From the NCBI GenBank assembly GCA_037951105.1, contig JBAMJV010005544.1, forward strand, positions 1 through 64,000: DNA of 64,000 nt, written 5' to 3'. Of the stretch, positions 22,865 to 33,081 are shown one piece after another. The first letter of the stretch is position 1. Each line of letters opens with the position of its first letter. The notes below the pieces were generated by a model. That model was given only the letters and a program-made list of their open reading frames with translations, was not told where the DNA came from and made no database searches. This DNA comes from Echinarachnius parma. Its lineage: Eukaryota > Echinodermata > Echinoidea > Clypeasteroida > Echinarachniidae. The position numbers and the translations under genes are program-made.

Positions 22865-23540
22865 GTAGTCACTATTTACCATGCACTCAAGCTCACTCGT
22901 ATAAATCAACAATAATGAGGCAAGTGCATATAAGTTATTATAGCATATATTTTAACAGTGTTTATTGCATAATTATTTAAAAGCACTGGTGCGCAGATCA
23001 GTTGATCAAATGCACGATAATAATGATCTGATTGTTCTGATCGGCCATTTCTGGCCAGTATGATGGTCACAGCGATGGCTGTTTTTAAATATTTTTTTTG
23101 GTATAGATATTTGTTTTAGAGATATCCAAATCCAAATATATTTCAAGATTAGTATCGAATTTGGAATATTTTGCCAAATCCAGGTTTTTATTTTTGAAAT
23201 AGTTTGCATTTTCAGATTGACATAAACAAATATCATGAATGTTGTTCATCTGAATAATACAAATCATAAATATCGTATTTGAATACATATTTTTAAAGGC
23301 TGATTTATAAGAAACAGCTAATTGAATGTATTATTTTCAAGCTCGTTTTTAGGTGATGCTAAGGGAAGCATTTGTGAAATATGAGATTCTTTTAGATATG
23401 TATATTTCAAATTGTATATTTTTCACAGTCGACATTTAGAATATCACAGAATTCATAAGTAAAGTCAATATCGTAAATTATTTTGTAAAAACATTTTGTC
23501 TAAAAATATACTTAATAATTACAAGATTATAATTTATAAT
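22865..23540. other. Probable 3' flank of the Glu/Gln-rich gene; no other gene seen
   Basis: AT-rich sequence downstream, on the minus strand, of the stop codon at 23545. It would hold the 3' UTR of that gene. Confidence 0.4.
23187..23192 (-). terminator. Candidate polyadenylation signal AATAAA
   Basis: An AATAAA on the minus strand lies about 355 nt after the stop codon of the Glu/Gln-rich exon. In AT-rich DNA this hexamer is common by chance, so support comes only from position and strand. Confidence 0.3.
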
Positions 23541-23544
23541 GTAT

Positions 23545-26444
23545 TTACTTTGCGCCCCTTTTTCTTCTCCAACCAAAACAACACAGCGAATGCCACCATC
23601 TTTTTCGTCTGCTTTTCACATTTTCCTTAATGTTCAAATTTGTATTTTCAGAATCATTGTCCATTATGCCGAGTTCACCACCATCATCCTGAACACAAGT
23701 ATAATCCTCCCCCGTTGCATCCATCCCTCTCCCCAAATCAACATCCTTTTCATTATATCCTCCCTTATTTTCTTCTAGCTGGTATTCCTTAAGTTCTTCC
23801 GCCACCTCCTTATTTGTTTGATTCAGGGCCTCTGTACTTGCATTTGTTTCTTTTATTAACTCATCCCAGATTTCCTTGCTCTCTTCAGCCACATCCTCAT
23901 TTGTTTGTTTCAAGATCCCTTTGCTTTCATTTGTTCCTTTCTTTCTATTCCGGTCTTCCTTTATTTCATCAGCCATCACCTCGTTCGTTTGTTTCAGGTC
24001 CTCCGTCGCCTCAATATCTTCGTCCTTCATCTCTTCTCCTTGGTCGCCCTCCTCCTCGACAACCTCCTCCTTTCCCCCCGCCTCCTTTCTTTGGTCCTTC
24101 GACTCCTCCTCACCATCACCGCCCTCCTCTGTTCTATCCTTCTCCTGCTGCTGCCTCTCCTCCTTCTCCTTCTCTTCCTGCTGTTGTTTCTCCTCCTTCT
24201 CCTCATTCTGTTGCTTCTCCTCCTCCTCCTTATGTTGCGTCTCCTCCTCCTCCTCCAGTTGTTGCTTCTCCTCCTCCTGATGGTGCATCTTCTCTTCATT
24301 CTGCTCCTCCTTCTCCTTCTGATGCTTCATCTCCTCACCCTTCCCCTCCTCATGATGTTGCTTCTCCTCCTCTATGTGCTGCTGCTGCTTCTCTTGGTTC
24401 CCCTCCTCCTCTTGCTGGTGCTTCTCATGCTTCTCCTCTTCCTCATACTGCTGTTTCTCCTCCTCGTTATGATGCTTCTCCTCCCCATCCTCCTCCTCCT
24501 GCTGTTGTTTCTCCCTCTCCTCCGCCTGCTGCTGTTGTTTCTCCTCCTCCCCCTCCTCTTGCTGTTGTTGATGTTTATCCTCCTCCTTCTTTTGTTGCTG
24601 TTTCCTAACCTCTCCCTCCTCCTCCTGCTGCTGTTTCTCCTCCTCCTCCGCTTGTTGTTGTTGTTTCTCCTTCCCCTGCTGATGTTTCTCCTCCTCCCCC
24701 TCCTCCTCCTGCTGTTGTTGTTTATCCTCCTCCTCCTCCTGCTGCTGTTGTTTCTCCTTCTCCTGCTGCTGCTGTTGTTTCTCCTCCTCTTCCTGCTGCT
24801 GCTGTGGTTTCTCCTTCTCCTGCTGCTGATGTTGTTTCTCCTTCTCCTGCTGCTTATGTTGTTTCTCCTCCTCCTCCTCTTCCTGCTGCTGCTGCTGTTG
24901 TTTCTCCCCCTCCTCCTCCTCCTGCTGCTGTTGTTTCTGCTTCTCCTGCTGCTGCTGTTGTTTCTCCTCCTCCTCCTCCTGCTGCTGCTGTTTCTCCTTC
25001 TCCTGCTGCTGAGGTTGTTTCTCCTTGTCCTGCTGCTGATGTTGTTTCTCCTCCTCCTCCTCTCCCTGCTGCTGCTGTTGTTTCTCCCCCTCCTCCTCCT
25101 CATGCTGTGGTTTCTCCTTCTCCTGCTGCTGCTGTTGTTTATCTTCCTCCTGCTGCTGATGTATCTCCTCCTCCTCATGCTGATGTTGTATCTCCCTCTC
25201 CTCCTGCTGTTGTTGTTTATCCTCCTCCACCTCCTGCTGCTGTTGTTTCTCCTCCTCCTCCTGATGTTGTTTCTCCTCCTCCTCCTGATGTTGTTTCTCC
25301 TCCTCCCCCTCTTCCTCCTTCTCCTCCTCCTCTTGATGCTGCTCCTGTTGTTTCTCCTCCTCCTCCTCCTCCTCCTGCTGCTGCTGTTGTTCCTCTTCCT
25401 CCTGCTGCGGTTGTTTCTCCTCCTCCCCCTCCTCATCCAACTGCTGCTGATGTATCTCCTCCTCCTCCTCCTCCTGCTGTTTCTCCTCCTCCTGCTGTTG
25501 TTGTTTATCCTCATCCACATCCTGCTGCTGTTGTTTCTCCTCCTCCTGCTGCTGTTGTTTCTCCTCCTCCCCCTCCTCATTCTCCTGCTGCTGACGTATA
25601 TCCTCCTCCTCCTGCTGATGTTGTTTCTCCTCCTCCTCCTCTTCCTGCTGCTGCTGTTGTTTCTCCCCCTCCTCCTCCTCCTGCTGTGGTTTCTCCTTCT
25701 CCTGCTGCTGCTGTTGTTTATCTTCCTCCTGCTGCTGATGTATCTCCTCCTCCTCATGCTGATGTTGTATCTCCCTCTCCTCCTGCTGTTGTTGTTTATC
25801 CTCCTCCACCTCCTGCTGCTGTTGTTTCTCCTCCTCCTCCTGATGTTGTTTCTCCTCCTCCCCCTCTTCCTCCTTCTCCTCCTCCTCTTGATGCTGCTCC
25901 TGTTGTTTCTCCTCCTCCTCCTCCTCCTGCTGCTGCTGTTGTTCCTCTTCTTCCTGCTGCGGTTGTTTCTCCTCCTTCCCCTCCTCATCAAACTGCTGCT
26001 GATGTATCTCCTCCTCCTCCTCCTGCTGTTTCTCCTCCTCCTGCTGTTGTTGTTTATCCTCATCCACATCCTGCTGCTGTTGTTTCTCCTCCTCCTGCTG
26101 CTGTTGTTTCTCCTCCTCCTGCTGCTGTTGTTTCTCCTCCTCCCCCTCCTCATTCTCCTGCTGCTGATGTATGTCCTCCTCCTCCTGCTGATGTTGTTTC
26201 TCCTCCTCCCCCTCTTCCTCCTTCTCCTCCTCCTTTTGCTGCTGCTCCTCCTCCTGCTGCTGCTCCTCCTGCTCCTCTTCCTCCTGTTGCTTCTTCTCCT
26301 CCTCCTCCCCCTTCTTCTCCTCCTCCTCCTCCGCATATTGACCTGCTTCCATCTCCTGGGTGTTTATATTTTCGAAGAAAACAAAGTCCTCGAACGCAAT
26401 CACCCGGTCGATTTGATATTGATAATCGCCAATCACTCGAAGTG
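23545..26444 (-). CDS. Terminal coding exon of a Glu/Gln-rich, coiled-coil-prone protein
   Basis: I do not recognise the gene. The exon starts after a strong splice acceptor (26445-26472, minus strand) and runs open for about 965 codons to a stop. Its first ~30 residues are non-repetitive (RVIGDYQYQIDRVIAFEDFV). About 680 residues of Glu/Gln follow, in blocks such as EEEKQQQQ and HQQEEE. This region includes an internal duplication with a 579-bp (193-codon) offset, for example at 25141 and 25720. The last ~200 residues are a normal charged sequence with three LKQTNEDVAEE-like repeats ~28 residues apart. The end is basic, aromatic and Cys-containing (RRKRWWHSLCCFGWRRKRG). The three LKQTNE repeats differ partly at silent positions (CTG/TTG, ACG/ACA, AAC/AAT, GAA/GAG), which favours real coding. 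The sequence suggests an elongated, possibly membrane-tethered structural protein; that role is inference. Upstream exons are uncertain; see 32342. Confidence 0.65.
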
Positions 26445-26472
26445 CTGAAATAAAAACAAACAAACAACAAAA
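26445..26472 (-). other. Splice acceptor of the Glu/Gln-rich exon
   Basis: On the minus strand a T-rich tract ends TTTGTTTTTATTTCAG immediately before CACTTCGAGTG. The exon begins with two bases (CA) of a split codon, so the preceding exon must leave one base. An in-frame ATG lies further upstream in the T-rich tract, but it would encode a Phe/Cys-rich start overlapping the acceptor and is less likely. Confidence 0.7.
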
Positions 26473-26739
26473 CAAACTTAATAGTTTTTGTATTATTTAA
26501 CTCATTGCTCACAGGAACCTAGAAGGCCCCCTTGTTTACTCTATGGGGATTACCATATTTAGGAGGGAACAGGTTAAGATGACCATTAGATCTAATAAAT
26601 AGTGTACAAGGAAATCCAATGAAAAACCATATCTATTCCAAAATACGGATGTAATTATGCATCCTATAAATCGGCGACAAACTGAGTCAGTCAAATGGTA
26701 TAGCTAAAGGAGGGAAGCTGTGCAACTTGTAATGGAACA

Positions 26740-27588
26740 AAAGTTTGACCCTATTTTCTAAGTGTGTATATTGAAATACAACCTGCAAAATTATTCTGAG
26801 TTATTAAATGAGAAAATTTGAAAAATTACACAGTGGGAATAACATGGAGTGGGGAACCAAAACAAGCTGATAAGAAAACGTGGAGGGAAAAATAACATTA
26901 ACTTGATAAAAAAGAAATGATGTGTGTAGCCAAAGTGAGCTGTAAAGAAAACGTTAAGGGAGGGAATAGCATATAGAAGTGTGATGACTGACCAAAAATT
27001 ACAAGATTTGTAACATGGAATACATTTTTACGGAATCTGTGGAAAGAAATGAAGAAAATAAGCTAAGTAATACGTTAATCTGCATGGGAAACAAATAACT
27101 AGATACAAATGACATAATGTGTGTATGATCAGAGCGTGTTGTAAAGAAAAGATGGAGGAAGGGAGTAAACTGTGAAAGGAATAAATTACCAAAATAGCAT
27201 AATGTATAATCAAATTGTATGTACGGAATCTGTTGAGAGAAATAGGGAAAACAAGTTAGTTATAAAATGCGCAGGGAAAAATAAACCATGACTGTATGTA
27301 AAGTAGGTACATGGGTCCCGTTGCAGAAAGAGATACAATCGATTGTAAGTCAGAAACTTTGCGCTTTCAACCAATCTGATTCGCGCATTTTGAACACATG
27401 ATCTGACTTACAATCGATTGTACCCCTTTCTGCAACGGTGCCATGATGGATAACCAACAAGTTCTGTAACGAAAAAAGAAAAGAGAGGGAATGAAATATG
27501 GAAGTGTGATAACTGAACAAAATGACATGATGTGTAAAATCAAAAATATGAACGGAATATGTGGAAGAAGATTGAGAGAGAGGAAATC
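26740..27588. repeat. Degenerate tandem array, ~180-190-bp unit
   Basis: About four blocks share TGTAAAGAAAACG, GGGAGGGAATAG, AGTGTGATGACTGA, ACGGAATCTGTGG and GCATGGGAAA phrases in the same order. One block is interrupted by the MITE at 27310-27445. The array lies in the presumed intron of the Glu/Gln-rich gene and abuts the 63-bp array. Confidence 0.55.
27310..27445. mobile_element. Palindromic MITE family G, copy 1
   Basis: Arms of about 43 bp contain CCGTTGCAGAAAG, CAATCGATTGTAAGTCAG and their inverses around a short centre with GCGCATTTTGAAC. A second copy is at 36456-36626. It interrupts a tandem array. Confidence 0.8.
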
Positions 27589-27589
27589 A

Positions 27590-29094
27590 AATGGGATTAA
27601 TCAAATCCTTCTTGGATGTTGAGACCATGAGGTTGTATTGTGCCTTGGCGTAAATGGGATTAATCAAATCCTTATTGGATGTTGAGACCATGAGGTTGTA
27701 TTGTGCCTCGGCGTAAATGGGATTAATCAAATCCTTCTTGGATGTTGAGACCATGAGGTTGTATTGTGCCTCGGCGTAAATGGGATTAATCAAATCCTTC
27801 TTGGATGTTGAGACCATGTGGTTGTATTGTGCCTTGGCGTAAATGGGATTAATCAAATCCTTCTTGGATGTTGAGACCATGAGGTTGTATTGTGCCTTGG
27901 CGTAAATGGGATTAATCAAATCCTTCTTGGATGTTGAGACCATGAGGTTGTATTGTGCCTCGGCGTAAATGGGATTAATCAAATCCTTATTGGATGTTGA
28001 GACCATGAGGTTGTATTGTGCCTCGGCGTAAATGGGATTAATCAAATCCTTATTGGATGTTGAGACCATGAGGTTGTATTGTGCCTCGGCGTAAATGGGA
28101 TTAATCAAATCCTTCTTGGATGTTGAGACCATGAGGTTGTATTGTGCCTTGGCGTAAATGGGATTAATCAAATCCTTCTTGGATGTTGAGACCATGAGGT
28201 TGTATTGTGCCTCGGCGTAAATGGGATTAATCAAATCCTTCTTGGATGTTGAGACCATGAGGTTGTATTGTGCCTCGGCGTAAATGGGATTAATCAAATC
28301 CTTCTTGGATGTTGAGACCATGTGGTTGTATTGTGCCTCGGCGTAAATGGGATTAATGAAATCCCTCTTGGATGTTGAGACCATGAGGTTGTATTGTGCC
28401 TCGGCGTAAATGGGATTAATCAAATCCTTCTTGGATGTTGAGACCATGTGGTTGTATTGTGCCTCGGCGTAAATGGGATTAATCAAATCCTTCTTGGATG
28501 TTGAGACCATGAGGTTATATTGTGCCTCGGCGTAAATGGGATTAATCAAATCCTTCTTGGATGTTGGGACCATGAGGTTGTATTGTGCCTCGGCGTAAAT
28601 GGGATTAATGAAATCCTTCTTGGATTTCGAGACCATGTGGTTGTATTGTGCCTCGGCGTAAATGGGATTAATCAAATCCTTCTTGGATGTTGAGACCATG
28701 TGGTTGTATTGTGCCTCGGCGTAAATGGGATTAATCAAATCCTTCTTGGATGTTGAGACCATGTGGTTGTATTGTGCCTCGGCGTAAATGGGATTAATGA
28801 AATCCTTCTTGGATGTTGAGAACATGTGGTTGTATTGTGCCTCGGCGTAAATGGGATTAGTCAAATCCTTCTTGGATGTTGAGACCATGAGGTTGTATTG
28901 TGCCTCGGCGTAAATGGGATTAATCAAATCCTTCTTGGATGTTGAGACCATGAGGTTGTATTGTGCCTCGGCGTAAATGGGATTAATCAAATCCTTCTTG
29001 GATGTTGAGACCATGTGGTTGTATTGTGCCTCGGCGTAAATGAGATTAATGAAATCCTTCTTGGATGTTGAGACCATGTGGTTGTATTGTGCCT
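27590..29094 (-). repeat. 63-bp minisatellite, about 24 units, open in one minus-strand frame
   Basis: The unit is exactly 63 bp, and one frame encodes a 21-residue repeat of the type MVSTSKKDLINPIYAEAQYN plus L or H, 496 residues in all. The frame stops immediately outside the array on both sides. The recurrent differences between units are almost all amino-acid changing (Glu/Lys, Leu/His, Lys/Asn); I saw only one silent change (TAC/TAT). That pattern argues against protein-level selection. The possible acceptor at its 5' edge (CTATAG) has no pyrimidine tract, and joining it to the candidate first exon gives an early stop. It is best read as a non-coding intronic minisatellite whose period happens to be divisible by three. 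Confidence 0.9.
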
Positions 29095-29292
29095 ATAGGC
29101 GTCTCATCCATATAGCTTCTCACTGCTGGTGCGGACTGAGTCTGGACATAGGCATACTAGCATGGACAGTCATGGACTTTTAACATATACATTCACCTGT
29201 ACAATACAAATATATCACCATGGTACCAATTCTTGGTTAATCCCTTTGATCGTATCATCGTCGCCTCCGTGAAGAGTGAGAACAGCCAAGCT

Positions 29293-29834
29293 TTAAAGGG
29301 GTAGTTCAGTTTTGGTATAGAGGGCGCTGCACAAAATACATTTTTTTGTGAGATAATGAAAAACTGAGTGTAAAATTTGAAAGAGCATACAATTTTAATG
29401 GCAGAATAAACTTTATTTGATCAAAATCGGTTCAGAAACGGCTGAAATATCAATAAATATATCCAATCGGAATAAATCTGGGCCCCAGATTTATTCGATG
29501 ATTTTTCACAAATTAAAAAAATACTTACACTTTTTGAAAATTGTTCAAGAGTGGTTTTTAAATAGTTGTTGATGATCGCTCTATTTAATCATTATTTCAA
29601 CAAAACAACACATGCATAATTTTGTATGAAAGATGGTGAAAAACCAATGCTTTTTTAGAGAGCGCCCTCTTGTGTTTTAATGGCTCTTTTTGAATGATAA
29701 CAGGCTTTTATAAGTCGTTTGTAATTTTCTATACCTTTAGAGCATGGTGGAGTTATAACTATTAGTTTGTAATGTTATTGTGCAGGTTTTGGTTAATAAA
29801 GCTCAGCCTTACCAAAACTGTACTACCTCTTTAA
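29293..29834 (+). mobile_element. TTAA-MITE family B, copy 3
   Basis: TTAA lies at 29293 and 29831. It starts AAAGGGGTAGTTCAGTTTTG with GAGGGCGC, contains AGAGAGCGCCCTCTTGTG, and ends AAAACTGTACTACCTC. At 542 bp it is slightly shorter than the other copies. Confidence 0.8.
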
Positions 29835-30099
29835 AACCAATTACTATCAAACTTACATTTTCCCGAAAAACTAGAACGTGCCATTCTGTGAATGTATGTT
29901 TTATAATGAAAGAACATGATTTAATGATCATGTTGCAAACATACCAAAATATTTGTATACAAATTTACTACTTGTCAAAATCGTAATATATTTTGACAAG
30001 TAACCAATACCTTTATTATTCATGACTCGACGAGACATAAGCGTAAAACACTCGTAGATAAGGACAAATTTCTCCGGCATGTCTTAGTATACTCATGAA

Positions 30100-30435
30100 A
30101 TGAAAATAATTATCCTCGCCCCTGATATGAGACTATAGCATTGAAAATAACTCCTGGTAATGAATGCAGCGGTGACCATGATTGGATCAAAGCGAGAATT
30201 TTCGTTGATTATCCATGCTAGTATATGTCTATGGTCTGGACGATAGCCGAATGATTCCATGCTGGAAAGAATCATGTCTGAAATGGAATGGTTGGGTGAA
30301 TTGAAATGGAGCTCTACTGGGGTGTCAAGTTTGGATGTAGGGACAGTTGACCTGTGGCGGTAGAAGCGTTTCTTCAGTGTGTTACTGCCTCCTGGTCTCC
30401 CCTACATACTGGATCCCGCAAACCCTGCAAGCGAT
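30100..30435 (-). pseudogene. GIY-YIG endonuclease fragment of a Penelope-like retroelement, frameshifted
   Basis: Reading the minus strand from about 30435, one frame gives LIACRVCGIQYVGET. After a one-base frame change near 30385 the next frame gives NTLKKRFYRHRSTVP, then LDTPVELHFNSPNHSISDMI. The spacing C-x2-CG-x-QYVGET, then TLKxRFYxHRS, then PVxxHFN-xx-HSIxDM matches the GIY-YIG nuclease at the C terminus of Penelope-like elements, as I recall that family. The reverse-transcriptase part is absent, and stops and the frameshift show it is dead. It lies in the presumed intron of the Glu/Gln-rich gene. Confidence 0.65.
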
Positions 30436-30439
30436 GAGT

Positions 30440-30945
30440 TAAGTAGTTAAATGCTAAATAATTATACTAAGAAAAACACATGTAAAAGTAGCTATTTGCA
30501 CTGAACAGGTAGCTATTTTAAGATAGGCATACATCTCAATTTGGGCCAGCCTATCTAATAAAAAATACTATATATGAAAATGCGACTATTTTTATGATTA
30601 CAATTTGTTTGCATTTCTTCCAATAAGAATAATACAAATTACAAATCGATAAATCTCGCATACATAATGATACAACCGCACTGAACATGGAATTATCATA
30701 AGATAGACATAATCAATTAGGGACAGATTATCTTATGGGAAATACAACCCATGAACATGATGAATATATGATAATTTTTATGATTACAATTAGTTACATT
30801 TCTTCCAATAACACTAATAAAATTAGAAATGGAGGTATATGGAATACACAATGAAACTTGCACATCCGGAGCTCTATATAGCAGCTAATGAATTACATTT
30901 CGACATTAACTTCAGTATTCTATTTTCTACTTGAATATTATTTTG
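30440..30945. other. No gene seen
   Basis: AT-rich. A diverged repeat of about 190 bp is hinted at: TTATCATAAGATAGACATA-like phrases near 30690 resemble those near 30520. Confidence 0.3.
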
Positions 30946-30949
30946 TATC

Positions 30950-31120
30950 ATAAAGCCCGGCATAGACAGAGCCGACTTGACCCGATCCGACAGGTTTTTA
31001 GTCGGATCGGATCTGTTTGCGTTGCCTCACGACTCCGATTTTGATAGTCGGATGTCAGTCGGCAGCCGGGTCGGGTCGGGTCGGATCGGGTCGAGTCGGC
31101 TCTGCCTGCGCCAGTGATTA
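30950..31120. mobile_element. Foldback element, family M copy 1
   Basis: Arms of about 25 bp read CAGAGCCGACTTGACCCGAT at left and ATCGGGTCGAGTCGGCTCTG at right. Between them are repeated GTCGGATCGGATC and GGGTCGGGTCGG phrases. A related element with AAAGCCCACC ends and CGATCCGATCC repeats is at 39784-40003. Confidence 0.6.
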
Positions 31121-31269
31121 GATGCCATTTTAAATTTATTTCGATAATTGTTGAATGCTTTTGCTTCAGTTCAAAAGAAGTCATTAATAAGGCACATAAC
31201 ATACAAAACAACGGAGTACATACTTGAATCATCAAAGATGCACAAATCCTCACACGTTATAAATTTGCA

Positions 31270-31372
31270 AGCACTTTATTTATTTTTATTTATTTATTAA
31301 CGTTTTATTTCAACAGGGTTGCCCTTTCAGTTAAACAACTGATCTACCGAGGGGTAGATCAGTTAAGAAAAC
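31270..31372 (-). mobile_element. Retroposon 3' tail with hairpin
   Basis: On the minus strand a perfect hairpin (AACTGATCTACC, 4-nt loop, inverse) is followed by AAAGGGCAACCCTGTTGAAA, TAAAACGTTAATAAATAAAT and AAATA repeats. A short conserved body ending in an A/T-rich microsatellite is typical of LINE/SINE 3' ends; the family is not identified. Confidence 0.45.
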
Positions 31373-31379
31373 ACATTTT

Positions 31380-32335
31380 ACGCAATAGGCCTATGTTTAT
31401 TCTGCACAAATAAAAATAAATATCACACTATTATTCCAATGTCTATTCATTTACCAATAGTACACGATATGTAAAAGGATTTAAATTCATAATAGAAGAT
31501 AAGGAGAAATAAATATAATATGAAAATAATAATAAGTGCATTCATTACCAACGTAAACGTGTTACAGTAATCTGGTAATTAACGAAATATATGAACGTTT
31601 AATATACGAATATAAAACATGTGCATTAAATGTATAAGCCAATTTAATGTGAATTTAAACAAACATACAAACCTGGTAATAATAATGATAAAAAGGTCCA
31701 ACATTTATATTGTGCCATCAATCACAACCGAGAAGTCGAAAATCAAAATATGAATACAAAAATTATGAGGAACCTTGAACCTTAAAGAGATAATCCCTGT
31801 AACACTGGTGAAGCATAACTGGGATGAATGGTGATGTGACGTCATAGGCCTACGTTGACGACAATGTTTTTAAAAGCCTATTATAAAATACTGATGTAAA
31901 AATATAAGCCCTACGTATACGCGCACTGTGTGGTTAACATGGAATAAACCTTTTGCGAATGAACTAGTCAATACTTAAGTCAATAATAAAGAGATCACTA
32001 CATACATGGCTCAATCATAAGCATAACATATAATGACATCTCTGCGTGGTATAATATGCAAATCAAGAAATCACCACATGGCATGAACGTAATTACATTG
32101 TTGAATCGTACTTGATAAACAAATCAGTAAAAAGCCTATTAATGAGTTTAGTTCACATGCACACAAAGGCAAAAACACCCACACATATATACGCACGTTC
32201 TCACACAAAAACAAGCACAAGCGCACAATTATCATTATTTAGAAAAAAAAGAAATTAACATTATGTTCAAAACTTCTTTCCTTGAAAGAATAAACAATAT
32301 TTTGTTTTTATACATTCTGAGTTCAATTCGTATGT
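31380..32335. other. No gene seen; presumed first intron
   Basis: AT-rich sequence downstream of the candidate first exon on the minus strand. I cannot identify internal exons. Confidence 0.4.
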
Positions 32336-32341
32336 ACTCAC

Positions 32342-32478
32342 GTTCGTCACTCATGATGATGGATATAAGTTATCTCTCTATCAATCGAAAAGAAGTGATA
32401 AATATAAGTTCTCCTTGAAATTACAAGGTAGCTACGAGTAGCGCTATATACTTTGAACTATCGGAATAATTCAGAACA
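32342..32478 (-). CDS. Candidate first exon with a tiny coding part (ATG at 32354)
   Basis: On the minus strand a TATA-like box at 32509-32502 predicts initiation near 32478. The first clear start is ATG AGT GAC GAA C, followed at once by GTGAGT, a near-consensus 5' splice site (AAC|GTGAGT). The exon would code only MSDE plus one base. One leftover base is what the Glu/Gln-rich exon at 26444 needs, so the two can be joined in frame directly, giving MSDE-P-LRVIGDYQ. Internal exons may intervene. The link is inference from strand, phase and proximity (5.9 kb). The TATA box, ATG and donor are directly visible. Confidence 0.4.
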
Positions 32479-32501
32479 TGTCAAAATACATAATTACCGG
32501 C

Positions 32502-32615
32502 TATTTATACCTGTTTGGGGTTGCCACGTTTCCTAATCTACCTAGGGCGCATGCGCGTAGGTACGTCATAATACTGAGCGCGTAACACGTCATAATACAG
32601 AGCGCATGCACACGT
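32502..32615 (-). promoter_or_regulatory. Promoter-like cluster: TATA, NRF1-like palindromes, CRE-like sites
   Basis: The minus strand has TATAAATA at 32509-32502. Upstream are GCGCATGCGC at 32547-32556 (NRF1-like) and a second GCGCATGCA at 32602-32610. Two CRE-like sites, TACGTCAT at 32562 and CACGTCAT at 32587, lie in a 25-bp direct repeat. CpG density is well above the surroundings. Motif identities are established; their function here is inference. Confidence 0.5.
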
Positions 32616-32829
32616 ACTTTTATGTAGCACGTCCACGTAACCTATGCAATAATAAAGAGTGTCATTTGAAGTACTGGGGTTTTACTAATTTTTTTTCAAA
32701 ATATATTAATTATACGAAAATAGCTAAGGGGAGTCAGCTCTGCATCATTTTAGAAAACGACGTTGTTACGAACGCTGTCAGAAATGTACAAAGTGTCCCT
32801 CAAAACGGATCGCGAAAATAAGTTGACTT

Positions 32830-33080
32830 ACTTTATAACCCATTTTGAAATATTGTATAATTGACATATATACTAATCTTTCGTTTAATGAAATTGTCAT
32901 GTTCCATAGCCTACTGCGTGAAATACTACTTCATTACCCAAATTATAATTCCAGTGTCTTATATTAAAAGCGAGCTATGTTTCGTGGATTATCTTCATCA
33001 TCTTTCAAAGATTAATACTAATCACCCATTTACAGATTAATTCAGATGGACTCACTTTGACTGTGCTTTAAAACCATAAT
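32830..33080. other. No feature seen
   Basis: AT-rich unique-looking sequence upstream of the candidate promoter. Confidence 0.4.
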
Positions 33081-33081
33081 A

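Noticed and set aside
22433-22912. Poly-Lys, poly-Arg, poly-Ser and poly-Phe open frames
   Set aside because: They are translations of the GAA/TTC tract in every frame.
23905-26448. Long plus-strand open frames (847-codon Leu-rich, 549-codon Pro/Val/Ala-rich) and a 654-codon Arg/Ser/Asn-rich minus-strand frame
   Set aside because: CTC/CTG/TTG-type repeats contain no stop codons in most frames. Only the minus-strand Glu/Gln frame continues into non-repetitive sequence with silent variation and a proper splice acceptor.
27587-29077. 496-codon repetitive protein
   Set aside because: The frame ends exactly at the minisatellite edges, differences between units are almost all amino-acid changing, and no coherent splice sites surround it. 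It is kept as a repeat instead.
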